In this document: positions 36,501-45,309 of the stretch, piece after piece
Numbering within the stretch: position 1 is the stretch's first letter
How the letters are laid out: each line of letters begins with the position of its first letter
From: Callipepla californica brunnescens
Lineage: Eukaryota; Chordata; Aves; Galliformes; Odontophoridae
Assembly: GCA_023055505.1 (NCBI GenBank)
Contig: JALIRH010000045.1
Location: 3,162,001 to 3,226,000, forward strand
Direction of reading: 5' to 3'
Length of the DNA: 64,000 nt
Notes under the pieces: model-generated
What the model saw: only the letters and a program-made list of their open reading frames with translations
Database searches by the model: none
What the model was told of the DNA's origin: nothing
Translations under genes and position numbers: made by a program

Positions 36501-36866
36501 CTGCCCGGGGAAAACCAACCCGGAGCCCGGTCCGGGCTCAGCACAGCGCTGCGGATCCGTCTGCACAAAGCGGATCGTTGCGAGCATCCCATCCAACCCC
36601 GCAACGCCCGAGCATCTCCCACACCCCCCACCCCCCCCCCCCACCCCGGACCCCGAACCCCCGCAACGCCGCATCCCCGAACCCGGCAGCAACGTCAGGA
36701 GGGGGGAGGAGGGGGAAAAAAAAAAATAAAACCAATACTAATCAATAATATTAATAAAAAAAAAATAAAAAAAAAAAAAGACACACAAAGAAAAAAAAAA
36801 TACCTGCTACTTAAGAATGGATGCACATAGTGAGAGTGACATGCCTTGAGAGGGTGTATTCCCCAT
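392..36866 (-). CDS. SRCIN1: SRCIN1 (p140Cap / SNIP), Src-inhibitory adaptor; 13 coding exons, C-terminal part outside the window
   Basis: Gene span. Coding exons in transcript order: 36845-36866, 17178-17461, 11132-11152, 4298-4490, 3963-4161, 3479-3572, 2293-3107, 1982-2074, 1814-1857, 1401-1579, 1137-1312, 831-961, 392-539. The joined phases are continuous for 2399 nt (about 800 residues). The translation follows remembered mammalian SRCIN1 along its length, for example SADDAEYPREYRT, GLVHTSERRHTVIAAQSLEA, PSAILERRDVKPDEDL and LKQLGETLTDLK. Family knowledge: p140Cap is a scaffold of dendritic spines and the cortical cytoskeleton that binds Csk, Src, p130Cas and cortactin and restrains Src. 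Visible here are a beta-rich N-terminal module (about 174-271), two Csk-SH2 docking motifs, EPLYA (Tyr about 257) and EGLYA (Tyr about 378), a Ser/Pro/Tyr-rich linker, and a coiled coil (about 620-707). The proline-rich Src-binding tail must lie left of position 1. The paralogue KIAA1217 fits less well. Gene identity is near certain; the first exon is slightly less so. Confidence 0.96.
831..961 (-). CDS. SRCIN1: SRCIN1 coding exon 12
   Basis: The exon spans 131 nt with acceptor gtgctcacag and donor AAGG|gtgagc. It encodes DLEKSVEKIQKDLAHNHRLI, PVQELEEKAVVLKQLGETLT and DLK (about 707-751), closely matching mammalian SRCIN1. Confidence 0.96.
1137..1312 (-). CDS. SRCIN1: SRCIN1 coding exon 11 (coiled coil)
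   Basis: The exon spans 176 nt with acceptor cacatacag and donor TGAA|gtgagc. It encodes LQNQETVKTMLRRTETEIS through RKHEDPLQRQRSLVEEERLR and LNEEELITQQLN (about 649-707). The charged, Leu-rich heptads continue the coiled coil used in mammalian p140Cap for partner binding. Confidence 0.96.
1401..1579 (-). CDS. SRCIN1: SRCIN1 coding exon 10 (start of coiled coil)
   Basis: The exon spans 179 nt with acceptor acccccacag and donor CTGCAG|gtggg. It encodes STSRSGMGTPVPAPPPPSAT, then STPAGQPTAITRLHMQLHLH and LQQNASELRNQLQQLKKLQ (about 589-648). The C-terminal half has heptad-like Leu spacing and begins the predicted coiled coil. Confidence 0.95.
1814..1857 (-). CDS. SRCIN1: SRCIN1 short coding exon 9 (44 nt)
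   Basis: The exon spans 44 nt with acceptor ttgttgcag and donor CAT|gtaagtg. It completes a Ser codon and encodes EKTEATNGGTPPSA. It corresponds to the mammalian SEKIEGSNGAATPSA segment. The phase (enters at 2, leaves at 1) fits both neighbours. Confidence 0.9.
1982..2074 (-). CDS. SRCIN1: SRCIN1 coding exon 8
   Basis: The exon spans 93 nt with acceptor cctcacag and donor CCAG|gtaag, phase 2 at both ends. It encodes ERMEAMEKQIASLTGLVQSA and LLRGSEAETP (about 543-574), a helical segment nearly identical in SRCIN1 and KIAA1217. Confidence 0.96.
2091..2158 (+). repeat. Degenerate telomere-like tract in SRCIN1 intron 7
   Basis: A G-rich run has several AGGGTTAG, GGGTTAGGG and GGGGTTAAGGG units, a loose (TTAGGG)n-like interstitial tract. 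It starts about 16 bp from the acceptor of exon 8. Copies are imperfect, so it could be a simple G-rich repeat rather than a true telomeric insertion. Confidence 0.5.
2293..3107 (-). CDS. SRCIN1: SRCIN1 large coding exon 7 (Ser/Pro/Tyr-rich, EGLYA motif)
   Basis: The exon spans 815 nt, the largest in the window, with acceptor ccgcag and donor CGAG|gtgag. It encodes about 272-543, starting REMVYTSRESSPTRRLNN. It includes PSPSAILERRDVKPDEDL, the second Csk-docking motif EGLYA (Tyr about 378), LYKRGSVRSLSTYSAAALQ, PYSGPPSRSSPVRQSFRKDS and ends PVPAKDTETR. It is rich in S-P and short SH3-like proline motifs and is expected to be largely disordered. Confidence 0.97.
3479..3572 (-). CDS. SRCIN1: SRCIN1 coding exon 6 with the EPLYA motif
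   Basis: The exon spans 94 nt with acceptor cttccag and donor AGG|gtaag. It encodes DIQDRSIIKIYRKEPLYA onward to NGDLR (about 240-271). EPLYA is the first of two Abl-phosphorylated tyrosine motifs described in mammalian p140Cap as binding the Csk SH2 domain; here its Tyr is about residue 257. The following intron (3108-3478) is C-rich and holds nothing else that could be recognised. Confidence 0.97.
3963..4161 (-). CDS. SRCIN1: SRCIN1 coding exon 5 (N-terminal globular module)
   Basis: The exon spans 199 nt with acceptor gcctccag and donor CCG|gtgag. It encodes about 174-240: VLFLQFGDETRRVHITHEIS, LHALIVHMFPQKLTMGMLKS and AILIKDESRNVFYELEDVR. This module is the best-conserved part of the SRCIN1/KIAA1217 family. 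The intron after it (3573-3962) holds no exon that could be recognised. Confidence 0.97.
4298..4490 (-). CDS. SRCIN1: SRCIN1 coding exon 4
   Basis: The exon spans 193 nt with acceptor cattgcag and donor CCAG|gtacc, entering at phase 0 and leaving at phase 1. It encodes about 110-174, including TRSSRHSQGSQPGLADQ, SAESLETMSEAELPLGF and RSTSQTKLRSPG. It contains an in-frame Met (about 140) that would be the first good start for any transcript beginning downstream of exon 2. Confidence 0.96.
4491..11131. other. SRCIN1: SRCIN1 intron 3 (6.6 kb)
   Basis: No coding exon was recognised. Contents include AT-rich unique islands at about 4620-4880 and 5120-5300, a poly-A run near 5833-5854, C/G homopolymers near 5434 and 5957, an AT-rich island at about 6165-6260, the GGATTA cluster at 9294-9363, an ATTC run near 8742-8757 and a GAG repeat at 10756-10790. 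Open frames in this interval lack family similarity and overlap on both strands. Confidence 0.7.
9294..9363. promoter_or_regulatory. Candidate enhancer core: clustered GGATTA/TAATCC sites
   Basis: Four exact copies of GGATTA or its complement TAATCC occur at 9294-9299, 9318-9323, 9341-9346 and 9358-9363, plus CGATTA at 9303-9308 and a CCAAT at 9352-9356. TAATCC is the known core of K50 homeodomain factors (OTX, CRX, PITX, GSC). The cluster is an AT-rich island in GC-rich intron 3. Function is inferred from motif density only. Confidence 0.4.
11132..11152 (-). CDS. SRCIN1: SRCIN1 21-nt microexon (PNYWSFK)
   Basis: Seven codons (Pro-Asn-Tyr-Trp-Ser-Phe-Lys) are flanked by acceptor gttagcag and donor gtcagt. 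Both ends are phase 0, so inclusion or skipping keeps the frame. The heptapeptide is exactly what mammalian SRCIN1 has between RMREQ and TRSSRH, and neither neighbouring exon contains it. It lies 6.0 kb from exon 2 and 6.6 kb from exon 4. It adds a Tyr and a Trp between two charged segments. Neuronal regulation is plausible for a brain gene but is not shown by the sequence. Confidence 0.93.
11183..11220 (-). repeat. (TTG)n(TTTG)n tract just upstream of the microexon acceptor
   Basis: Read on the transcript strand, TTG repeats followed by TTTG repeats end about 30 nt before the 21-nt microexon. The tract extends the pyrimidine-rich region ahead of the acceptor and is rich in U and G once transcribed. 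Confidence 0.85.
13800..15600. promoter_or_regulatory. Internal CpG island of SRCIN1 with a possible minus-strand first exon ending at 15274
   Basis: The stretch is dense in CpG, has many GC-box-like runs, and contains a (CCT)n repeat at about 15403-15445. On the minus strand a donor CGCAG|gtacc occurs at 15274/15273, directly downstream of the densest CpG part. A transcript starting near 15.3-15.5 kb and joining the microexon or exon 4 would omit exons 1-2. There is no transcript evidence, and CpG islands without promoter function also exist. Confidence 0.4.
15403..15445. repeat. (CCT)n / (AGG)n microsatellite
   Basis: An uninterrupted trinucleotide repeat of about 14 copies lies within the CpG island. 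It explains the poly-Arg stretches seen in translated frames here. Confidence 0.9.
17178..17461 (-). CDS. SRCIN1: SRCIN1 coding exon 2
   Basis: The exon spans 284 nt, entering at phase 1 and leaving at phase 0, with acceptor cccgtgcag and donor CAG|gtaag. It encodes residues about 8-102 and carries SADDAEYPREYRT, RRFSNVGLVHTSERRHT, KRDAFMDHLKNKYPQHALAL and ends RMRDQ. Similarity to human SRCIN1 is very high; KIAA1217 shares only the KREAFLEHLKQKYP part, so this exon separates the two paralogues. Confidence 0.97.
18861..19210. repeat. 14-bp minisatellite (CCAGAACCCAGCAT-type)
   Basis: About 25 copies of a 14-bp unit, CCAGAACCCAGCAT with common variants CCAGAACTCAGAAT and CCAGATCTCAGCAT. Copies are well preserved on the left and decay toward 19.2 kb into C-rich variants. 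Open frames of 170 and 200 codons across it are products of the repeat. Confidence 0.93.
23800..24400. promoter_or_regulatory. CpG-rich patch in intron 1 with a minus-strand donor at 24146
   Basis: CpG density is high between about 23.8 and 24.4 kb. A donor-like CTCGAG|gtcagt lies on the minus strand at 24146/24145, downstream of the CpG-rich segment in the SRCIN1 direction. It could mark an alternative first exon for SRCIN1, but no recognisable N-terminal peptide is encoded. Confidence 0.25.
25258..25360 (+). mobile_element. MIR SINE remnant
   Basis: It contains CCCATTTTGCAGATGGGGAA and ACTGAGGCACGGA followed by worn sequence ending GGGACTCCTGGGCTCTGGGA. This is the order of the conserved core and 3' part of MIR elements (consensus from memory), heavily diverged as expected for an ancient SINE in a bird. 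Confidence 0.7.
26008..26454. repeat. 16-bp minisatellite (GGGGTCTGGGTGCAAT-type)
   Basis: About 28 copies of a 16-bp unit with variants GAGTGCAGT, GGTGCAAT and ATGCAAAGG. Because 16 is not a multiple of 3, all frames repeat every 48 bp. On the minus strand this yields a 374-codon open frame with HCTQTPLHSDP-like repeats, which is not considered a gene. Confidence 0.95.
30019..30115. repeat. Short degenerate tandem repeat (CCTACAGAGCCCTCAGA-type)
   Basis: About five or six imperfect copies of a 15-17 bp unit containing CAGAGCC and CCTACAGAG. Confidence 0.6.
30229..30300 (+). mobile_element. Probable CR1 LINE 3' tail fragment
   Basis: The text GGCAGATGGCCTCCGTGGTC followed by TTTTTCCAGCCTTAATGA resembles the avian CR1 3' end, which typically reads GGTCTTTTCCAACCTTAATGA before its terminal short repeat. 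It is short and diverged, so the call is moderate. Confidence 0.5.
35272..35370 (+). mobile_element. MIR SINE remnant
   Basis: It contains CCACATTTACAGAAAAA and, 25-30 bp on, GCCCAAGGTCACACAGGGAG, the signature 3' core of MIR. The surrounding bases are worn. It lies in SRCIN1 intron 1. Confidence 0.7.
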
Positions 36867-37030
36867 CCTGCTCCGCCGCTCGCTCCCTCCGCTCGCTCCT
36901 TGCCGTCCGCCGGAGGATCAGGCCCGGCCACGCATGGGGAGACGGAGACGGAGACGGAGACGAGCGAGCGGGAGCGCGCCGGGTGTGCGCGCGTGGGAGC
37001 GCGCAGCCCGGCGCTGTACAAAGGAACAAA
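36400..37030 (-). promoter_or_regulatory. SRCIN1: SRCIN1 promoter CpG island and 5' UTR region
   Basis: The stretch surrounding coding exon 1 is rich in CpG, with a GACGGA repeat and alternating GCGCGC sequence at about 36.94-37.02 kb. No TATA box was identified with confidence. The transcription start is inferred to lie between about 36.88 and 37.05 kb. A second minus-strand donor, AGCAG|gtattt, lies at 36802/36801. Confidence 0.6.
36845..36866 (-). CDS. SRCIN1: SRCIN1 coding exon 1 (MGNTPSQ) with a GC splice donor
   Basis: The exon encodes Met-Gly-Asn-Thr-Pro-Ser-Gln plus one base, matching the mammalian start MGNAPSQ. The start codon has A at -3 and G at +4, a strong context. The frame continues into exon 2 only if splicing occurs after CAAG, where the intron starts gcatgt, a GC-AG donor. 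That join gives MGNTPSQ-DPDRTSAHM, parallel to human MGNAPSQ-DPERSSPPM. A GT eight bases after the CAG of CAAG would break the frame. If unspliced, the frame stops after 12 more codons. The exon sits in a CpG island, as expected for a first exon; the 5' UTR extends to higher coordinates with no readable boundary. Confidence 0.8.
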
Positions 37031-40000
37031 TGGGAAAAACACATTAGCTCATGATAGATTAATGTGGGGGGGGGGGGGGGGACGCTCCCCCTTCTCCTCT
37101 CCCTCTTAAAGGTCCCCGCGTTGGATTTGGTGACGGGAGGATGTGGGGAGAGAGGGTCCTCTGGATGGGGGGGGGTGCGGTCGTGGGTGAGGTGAGGGAG
37201 GGGAGGAACACAGAGCGATGCGCTGTGCAGCTCCAGAGGGGATGGTGATAAAGCACCTGCACAGCTCCTGGGAGAGGGGCGGGGTGGGAAGAGCTGATTT
37301 TGAAGGGGGGGGGGGGGGGCAAGAAATAAGGGGGTGCTGTAGGAGATGGAGCCCTCAGGACCAGCAGCTCCCAAAATATCAGCGTGACCCCATTGGTGGC
37401 TCTCATGAGCAACCAAAGTCCCTCTGCAGCACGGTGGTCGTGCGGGGTACCCGTGCAGAGGCTCAGCCCGTGTCAGACCAGAGGAGAGCAACCCCTGCTC
37501 GCTCCCCGTGCCATGAGTTCATGCAGAGCTCTCGCAATCCCTCACCCCGGCTGGCATCTCCTTGCCAGGAAAGAAAAAGCCCCAAACCCCACCCTGAAGT
37601 CCAGGGGATGAGGGCAGGGATGGAGCAGGAACGACAAAGGCAAGCAGCGCTCCGGCTTGCACGATTTCCAGGGACAGCTGAGGTGGGCTCACAGATTTCC
37701 TCCCCACCCCACTGTGGTTCCCACCCCGGGGGCTGCGGGGCCACCAGTCCCTCCCAGTCCACGGATGATGGTGGGGAGACCCCGGCTCACCCCGGCAGCC
37801 CCTTCCCCTGCAGTGCTGCATTAAGGGAGAGATGCTGCCTGGAGGCACGGGGAGCGTGGCTCCATTAGAGCACAGCCGTGGGGCAAAAGCCTTTCTGCAG
37901 CAGCAGCAAAGTGCATCTCGATGGGGCTGACGTGCTGCTGGAGGCAGGGTGGGCTGTGACCCCCCACCCTGCTCGGTGATGCCTCAGTTCCTCTTTGCAT
38001 CCTGCCGTGGGGGGAGAGAGGAGAGAGGGAGCTCTGCGTGCCGCTCTGGGAAAGAGGGAGAAAAATCATGAATGAAAATCCAGATAGGAAGAGACCCCGA
38101 GCTGCTGTTAGACCTGGGAGAGCTCCGGAGATGTGATAAGAGGTGAAGTGGTGCTTCTAAAGCAGAGTGAAATGGTCCAGTTTGTGTCACTCCGGCAGTC
38201 AGACAAGAGGAGCTCGTGTTCCCCCCTGGCATTAAACATCTCAGTGAGGACCTGGTCCCGATCTGCTGCATGCAGAGATGCTGCCAGGAAGGCCCAGACC
38301 TCCCTGCAATGGGGGGGAGCAGATATCCTGAAGGGGACAGACCCCCCCCCCCCCCCTCCCCACTGTTCCCCACTGGCAGACCCCACACTGCTGCTGGCAG
38401 GATCACTGTGGGCTGGGAAACACAGAGCCACATGGGAGCTGACCACATAGTGCCACCAAGAGCCACTCAGATCCAGAACAGACATCGCTCCGAGCAGCTG
38501 GAAACAGCAAGGACGACCTGCACAGCCCCAGCAGTGCCCCCCCAGGACCCCCACAGTGATGCCAGCCCCCCCAGGGCAGCACTGACAGCTGCCTGCTCGC
38601 AGGGAAGCTGGAGTTTTGATCACGGCAGATCCAAGGGAGGTGGGGAGACGTCTCTGACTGCGCTGAAACGCAGCCTAATCGGTGCATCTATTTCCTAACA
38701 GGTTACAGCTTCCCTTCAGAGCCGCAGTCATTTCCAAAAGAACCACGTGAAGGAGAAGCACCTGAAAGCTGAGAGGTACCCAACCAGCACTTGGTCCTCA
38801 CCAGCAGAGGGGTCATGGAGCTCTGCTGCTCCCCTCCCAATCTCTTGGCACTGCGGATAGCACAGGGCCACCTCCAAACCCTTTAAGGCACACGGGGACG
38901 GGCAGAGCACCCCGCATCAGGAACCGATGGCACCACGGGAGCTCCATGCAAGGAAGCCTGATAGAGCACGAGTTTATTTGCTTCTTTGCAGAGGGAAGGT
39001 CCCGCAGCCACAAGGGACAGGGATTAAACTGAAAGAGGAAAGCGGATACTGCGGGTAACCACATGGCAGCAGTGAACCTACAGCTGCAGCACGCACGGAG
39101 CTGTGGGGTCGGGATCCCACAAGGGATGGGGCTTCCCCCCCCAAGATGCTCCCAGCACCAAATCCCACAGAGAGCTGCAGCTCTTCTCCTCGAGGATGGA
39201 AGAGAAGTGGGGCTGCCCCTAAGCTCCCCATCCGTCCTGGCAGAGGCACTCACCCCACTGAGGGCAGGAAGGGCTCCAGGTGCTCCCCGCTTTGGGGCAT
39301 TTCAAAGTGAATTCTGAGCATCCCTCTCTCATATTTTTAACATCACTTTGCAAAGCCATCCCACTCACATCTGTCCCCCCCCACTGCATGTGACTGCAGC
39401 CTCCCACTGCCCGGCGCTGCCCCATGATTCCATTTATAATGCATCATAAATGTAAATAAGGTCCGTGCTGTCCCCTCTCCAGTTCAAACTGGGAGGTGTG
39501 GGGCAGTGCCAGGCCCCAGCACCCTCAGCACACAGCAGTGACCCTTTGGGAGCGTGGGGAGAGGCCGGAGTGTTGCAGGATGGAGCTGGGCTGGCAGCAG
39601 CAGGTGTTTTGAGGGGGGGAAATGCTGCAGAACCCAAAGGAGCTCCCCAACCTGCTCCACGTGGGATGCAAACGGGACGAGCTGGCCGCCCAGCTTCACA
39701 GTGATGGGTGAGGGCTTAATAACAGCTAAATAATACATGTATTTGGCAGACGTGTGAGCAAAGCAAATAGATTGTGCTGTCTCAGAACGGGGCCCTTTGC
39801 AGCCTCCACATCCCTTCCCATCTGGAGCATGCAGGGAAGAGGCAGCGCTGCTCGGAGCCTGTCTGCTCCTGATTTCTGCTGGGAAACACAAAATGGGTGT
39901 GTGCTCAGCACCCCATCATCCCACAGCCCCATGGGGGCAGCAGACAGAGGGCACGGAGGGGATGGCCACCTCATCCCACACCCCAGCACCCCACCTCAAT

Positions 40001-40365
40001 GGGGCCGAAGCTGCAGAAGTTCAAATCCTAAAGGAGAAGAGTAACCTGGGGCAATGCCTCCTCTGCTTTTAGGGAAGACTTTCTGCTCCAGCACAGAAAC
40101 ACCCTGAAAGCAGAGCTGGGGCCAGGCCCTGCCCCTCAGGTCCCTCCCACCCCATAGGCATGAGCAGCATCCCCCATTCAGCCCCCAATCGCTGCGTGTG
40201 CACTGCTTTCCTCTGGGCATCGGGATGAGGAAAAGTCTCCATAGCAACTGAGGACAGCTGTGACCGTGACTTGTAATTGTGCTCCACCGGGCTTGTTTTG
40301 GGGCTGAGCATCTTGGGGCTGAGCATGGCACCACGTAGCAAAGCTGGGGGGACCCACAGCTGCCC

Positions 40366-40435
40366 AGGTTTTACAGGAGGGAACTTGAACAAGGGAGAGC
40401 TGGGTCCAGATCCCGTGTCCTCACCCCCAGTCCTG
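40366..40435 (+). mobile_element. Possible MIR SINE remnant
   Basis: The sequence GGTTTTACAGGAGGGAACTT is followed by GAGCTGGGTCCAGATCCCGT and CCCAGTCCTG, in the order of the 3' half of MIR. Divergence is high. Confidence 0.4.
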
Positions 40436-43400
40436 CGTGGGGTCGCGCTCTGCTCCATGTGCTGTGCGTGGCAGATCTCTGTGGGCAGCAGAGTGGGGTG
40501 ATGCCACACAGGAGGCACCATCTCCCATCAGCTGGTGGCCAGGCTGCTCCCCACCAGCGCTGTGTGGGCAAAGGGTTTCGATACATAATGCATGGGCATC
40601 TGAGCAGGAGGGGAGAGAGCAGCAGGGAAAAGGAAAGGGGAGGAGAAGAGGTTGAGACGGTTTGGGTGTCCTCCCTCTGCACCCCGGATCTGTCATCTTT
40701 CTATGCTGCCTGTGCGTCCTCTGCTCCCCAGAGCCTTGCAGAACTCCCTACCCTCTTTGGTGTTGCCTCATTGCCCTGATCCCTCCCAGCCACCTCCACC
40801 CCAACCACCAGCACATGGCTCCTGTATTCCCCACCACTCCATCTCCCCGAGGCCCTTCCAGGTCCTCCATCCTCCCACAGTGTGTGCTCCCCTCCCCCCC
40901 CAGAGCCCCCTGTGTCACCAGCAGCCAGAAGGCAGTGAGCTCAGCATCCTCACGGGGCATCCCAGCTCAGCATCCTCACGGGGCATCCCTCTGAGCCCAT
41001 CCTGCGCTTGGGAGAAACACCAAAGCCTCATTTCTTCGTGCAGCTTTAAGAGGGTTTTTCTCATTAGGAAGCAGCAGCTCTGAGGATGGAGGAGATGACC
41101 AATATTTGCACTGACCAGGCAGAAGATCCTGCACGGATCCCAGGGAGGACACCCCGGGGCTTCCTGGGATGCAGATGCTTTCCTATGGATGATGGAGGCG
41201 ACCTCAGCTCCCCATCATTGCACCGGTTGCTGTGTCTGGGAGGGCTGTGAGCAGTGGGGGACCCCGTGCTGTCCCCCACACAGTGCTGGGACTCTCCAAA
41301 GCCCCACCTGAGAAAGCTGAGGGAGGTTCAGCCATCGGCCAACGGAGACGAGTTATCAGAGGTTGATCTGAGGCAGCAGCTGACAGTTAAAAGAGGAGAA
41401 GCACTGGGGTGGGAGAGGGGGAGGTCATGGAAAGCCACGAGAAGCAGCTGATCTATTTGGTGTGTGTGCGTGCTGGGAGGAGGAATGGCAGCAGAGAGGC
41501 ACAAAGGGAAGAGCAATGCAGCAAAACTGCTGGGCCAGAAGAGCCAGCTCGGCGCAGCATCCAGCACAGGGGGCAGAGAGATGAGGTTTGAGGTCAGGGA
41601 CGGCCTCGTGTTGCTGGGGATGAGTTGGGCAGAACCCCGAGGTGGGCTCCGGGGGGGTGGGAAGAGCAGAGCGGTGACATATTGTGAGCAAAATCAAAAA
41701 TAGGGGCTGTTAAGATTGAGGCGCCGCGGATGGGGAAGCGCAAGGAGCGGGCTGAGTCACGGCTAACACCTTGCTCATGGGTAAATGCCACAGCTCTGCT
41801 CAGAGCCGCAGAAGGGGGCTGTCTGCAGCAGCTGAAGAAGAAAAGGAGTGGGGTAGAGGACTCAGAGGCAAGGATTGAGTGTTAGTGAGCATGGCTGGGC
41901 TCAAGCTGGTGGCCAGGAGGCAGCACGCAGGTAACCTCCAGCCAGCAGTGGAGGTGCAGTGAGAGTTCAGCCCCTCTGCTCCCAGCCCTGGAACGGGACA
42001 CAGTGGGGCAGAGGGCAGCCAGGTTCCCTACAGGGTCTCATCTGCCCTGGGCTCCCACCAGGGCTCCCTCAGAGGGGGGAGAGGGGAGTACCCTCTCACC
42101 AACACACCGCATGGGGCAGCTCAGGGGGTGGGGATGTCTGAAAGGAGCGAGTTTGAAGGCTATTTCTGCAGCAGAAGGAACCAACAATTTGGGTCAGAAG
42201 GGACCTACCCATATTTCTTCTCCCCACACCCTCGTCCCCATACTCTTCTCCCCATGTTCTTGTCCTCAATCCCTTGTCCCCACATCCCTTCCCCCCAGGC
42301 ACAGCGTGGTGTGGGCTCCAGGAGGACGAGGTGGCAGCAGCTGGGGATGATGAGCTCTGCAGCACTCGAGAAGGAGCAGGAGCAGCCCATGTGGCTTTCT
42401 GCTGCTTCCCACTGACTCCCTGATCCGGACTTGGCAATCTGAACGCTGTTGATTATCTCTCCTGCCATACAAAAGAAGGTTCTTGGCAACGATTTCTAGA
42501 AAACTTGGGTTCATCCCAGTACGAACGAGGGAAACTTTTGAAAAGTCAAAAAAAAAAAAAAAAAAAGTACAGGGACAGGGAAAAAAAAATAAAAAAAAAG
42601 AAAAGAAAGAAAAGCAATTCTATTCCTGAAAAGCTGAAGTTCGATGACTGCATCGCTCCTCTCCCCGGGGAGGGGGCAGTCCTTCCTGAGCTGATGGCAC
42701 ATCCTCTCTTTCTTTTGCCTGCTGTCGTGCCCCCCCCCCCCCCCCCCCCCGGCTTCCCTCCTCCCTCTGTGGAGTCAGTTCTCTTCCTAAGGGATTCAGA
42801 AGGAGATGATGGGGAAATCGTACCCAATACCCCTTTCTCTCCTTTGTTTCCTTGCTGTGCTGGCAGAGCAGGGCTGTGCCACTCCGCCAGGCAGCTCGAT
42901 TCCCCAGGACAGCAGCTGGAAGGGGCAGATGCATCGCTCTGTGGGGATGACAGCTCTGCTGTCCCCAGGAATTGGCAGACCTGCCGGGCTGCAGGTCCTC
43001 CAGCTCGGTGCAGAGGAAGTTGGAAAGGCAAAGTGAAAACCCAATCTGAAAACCAGCCCAAGTGAGTGCAGAATGAAGCAGGGCAGCAGGATGGGCACTC
43101 ACAGTGCTCCTGACCCCACTGTCCCCCCCCCTGCACACACCTGAGCCACAAAAGCCTTCCTGTTATGATGCTGCTGAGGACAGAAAGCACAGAAATGCCA
43201 ATCACATCTCCCATCGGTGTGCTCTCATCAGGGCTGGGCTCATCAGCCTCAGCTAATTAAACCCTGGATGCAGTCACTGCTTACGTGAAAGTTAAGTTTC
43301 CTGCAGTGACAGAGCCGAGGATGGAGGCAGCCCGTGCTCTCTGCTGTCCAGGGGACTGCAGGTGTGACTGGGAACCCCAAAGCATTGGCTGTGTCAGGAG

Positions 43401-45309
43401 ATTGCAGCCTGGCTGCAGCACAGAGCTCCTGGTTACCGTGCAGACCTCGGGCTGTGCCTGCAGCCCTGCAGGAGAAGATCCCCTCTGCCTTTCAGCTGTG
43501 GGGAGGAGGGGGGCAGCCAGGGCAATGCTTCCACCCCACAACACACTGCTTTTCAGCAGGGGGTGAGCCAGGGAAATGCCAGAGAGCTGCAGGACCCATC
43601 CCAGCCCTGCTTCCAGGACCCGTTGTGCTGCACTGGCTCTTGACCATAGGACAGGGATTCATTGAAGCATGAAATCCAGCGATGTTCCCCCCTCCTGGTT
43701 TCCTCCTGCTGTTCCCACCAGCTCCTCCTGCAGAGCTGCTTTCAGGTGGCACCGCAGCTTCAAACCATGGGGGAAACCTCCCCTCTCCACCTTCCCACTC
43801 TGCAAAGCTCTCATCATCCCACAAAAACCCAACGCCCAGAGCTCATCCTGGCTTCGTGGCTGAGACAACGGCACGACTGCAGCATCACCAGAGAACCCGA
43901 TAGCCGGGCTCTGCTCCCATCTCTGCTCCCATCCACCATCTGCTTCCTGCGGGACTCTCTGCCTCTATTTCTGGGCAGCTCGTGCCTGCCTGCCTCGGAG
44001 GGAAGGTGGGTGGCAAGGAGGCTACCTCAAGCTGTTGTGCTCCACGAGGCTTTTTTAGCATCCTTAGAACAGAAGGATTCCGGGTAAGTTGGGTGGGGGG
44101 AGAGGAGGACCTCAGTGTGCAGCAGGGGCTGTGTGGGAACCAGGGGCACTGGGGGAGGGGGGGAACCTCATCTGAGCCATGCACAGCTCAGGGCAGGGTG
44201 GGGGGGAAGCAGGACACACACCCTCCCCCCCCCCACACACACACCATTTATCCTGGGCACCCTGAGTGCACCTGCAGAGGAGGGATGATGCTCGTTGGGA
44301 ATAGAGCTTTCAGGATGGGCAGATCCTGCACACAGCACTGCTCCTGGTGGATGTTGCCCTGGAGACACCGCTGGACTTCACCGTTATTTACGCTTTCCCG
44401 ATGTCCAAGGCAGCCCTGGGATGACGGGGCTCATCGATTTCCCTAATGAAAACCTTGGTGAATCGTAACGCTGGCCCGCATCGCCGCGGTGAACCACACG
44501 AGCCGAGGAGAAGCTGCTGGGAACTGCTGGATGGGTCAGAGGGATGGAGAACCGGGTGGACCCACCTGCACACAGGCACTGCTGGGGCTCATCCCTGATC
44601 CCCTACACCGTGAGGTTTTAAGGGATTTTTCCCACCCGTGGTGCAAACTGTCCCCCACCCCCTCCATGTGGTGCATTGATCTGTGCACCTGAAACTCAGC
44701 ACATGGAGGTCCCAAATCCCAGTCAAGCAAGCAGATCCCCACCGGGACTCAGGGAGAAGGGGCGGGGATGCCGTCCCCCTTAAAAATATCAATAATGACG
44801 TGGCTGTAAAATACACCCTCCGCATGCAGGCTCGGAATAGAGGGGTGGGTGTGGAACAGCTCCAAATTCCTTCTCCTGGATTATCAGCAAACTGCCTCCT
44901 GCAGAGCTGACAGCCAGAAACAAAACAATCATTACACCACCGACTGCTGACGGGAGGAAGAGATCTGTCAGGCGGCTTTGCCATTAAATATTAAACATGC
45001 AAATGGGAGTCGCAGCCTAACGAAGGGCAGAGCTGTGGAGCAGCACTGGGACCTGGGGGGGTGTGATGGGCTGAGAGGGGAAGGAGCTCTGAAAATGGGC
45101 TGCTGGGTGGGAAACAGAGCTGCCTGGGCTCGCAGCTGCTGTTGCAGCTCTGCTCGTGGGCCTGGAGCACTGCTGCTGCCCCATCCCAGTGGTCGGAGCA
45201 CAACCTGTCCTAGGGAGCAAGAGCAGACAGAGGGAAGGAGCAGTGCAAAGCCTGGAACACAGACAGAGCAGCGGTGGAGGGAAGGAATTGTCTGTTCTTC
45301 GTGTCTGCT

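Larger units (their letters stand above)
17462..36844. other. SRCIN1: SRCIN1 intron 1 (19.4 kb)
   Basis: No coding exon was recognised on either strand, and the long open frames match no known family. Contents include the 14-bp minisatellite (18861-19210), a MIR remnant (25258-25360), the 16-bp minisatellite (26008-26454), a short degenerate repeat (30019-30115), a probable CR1 tail (30229-30300), (TAAA)n runs near 33868 and 33981, a MIR remnant (35272-35370), a CpG-rich patch at about 23.8-24.4 kb, and AT-rich unique islands at 18290-18450, 28425-28500, 29280-29385 and 32085-32165. Confidence 0.7.
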
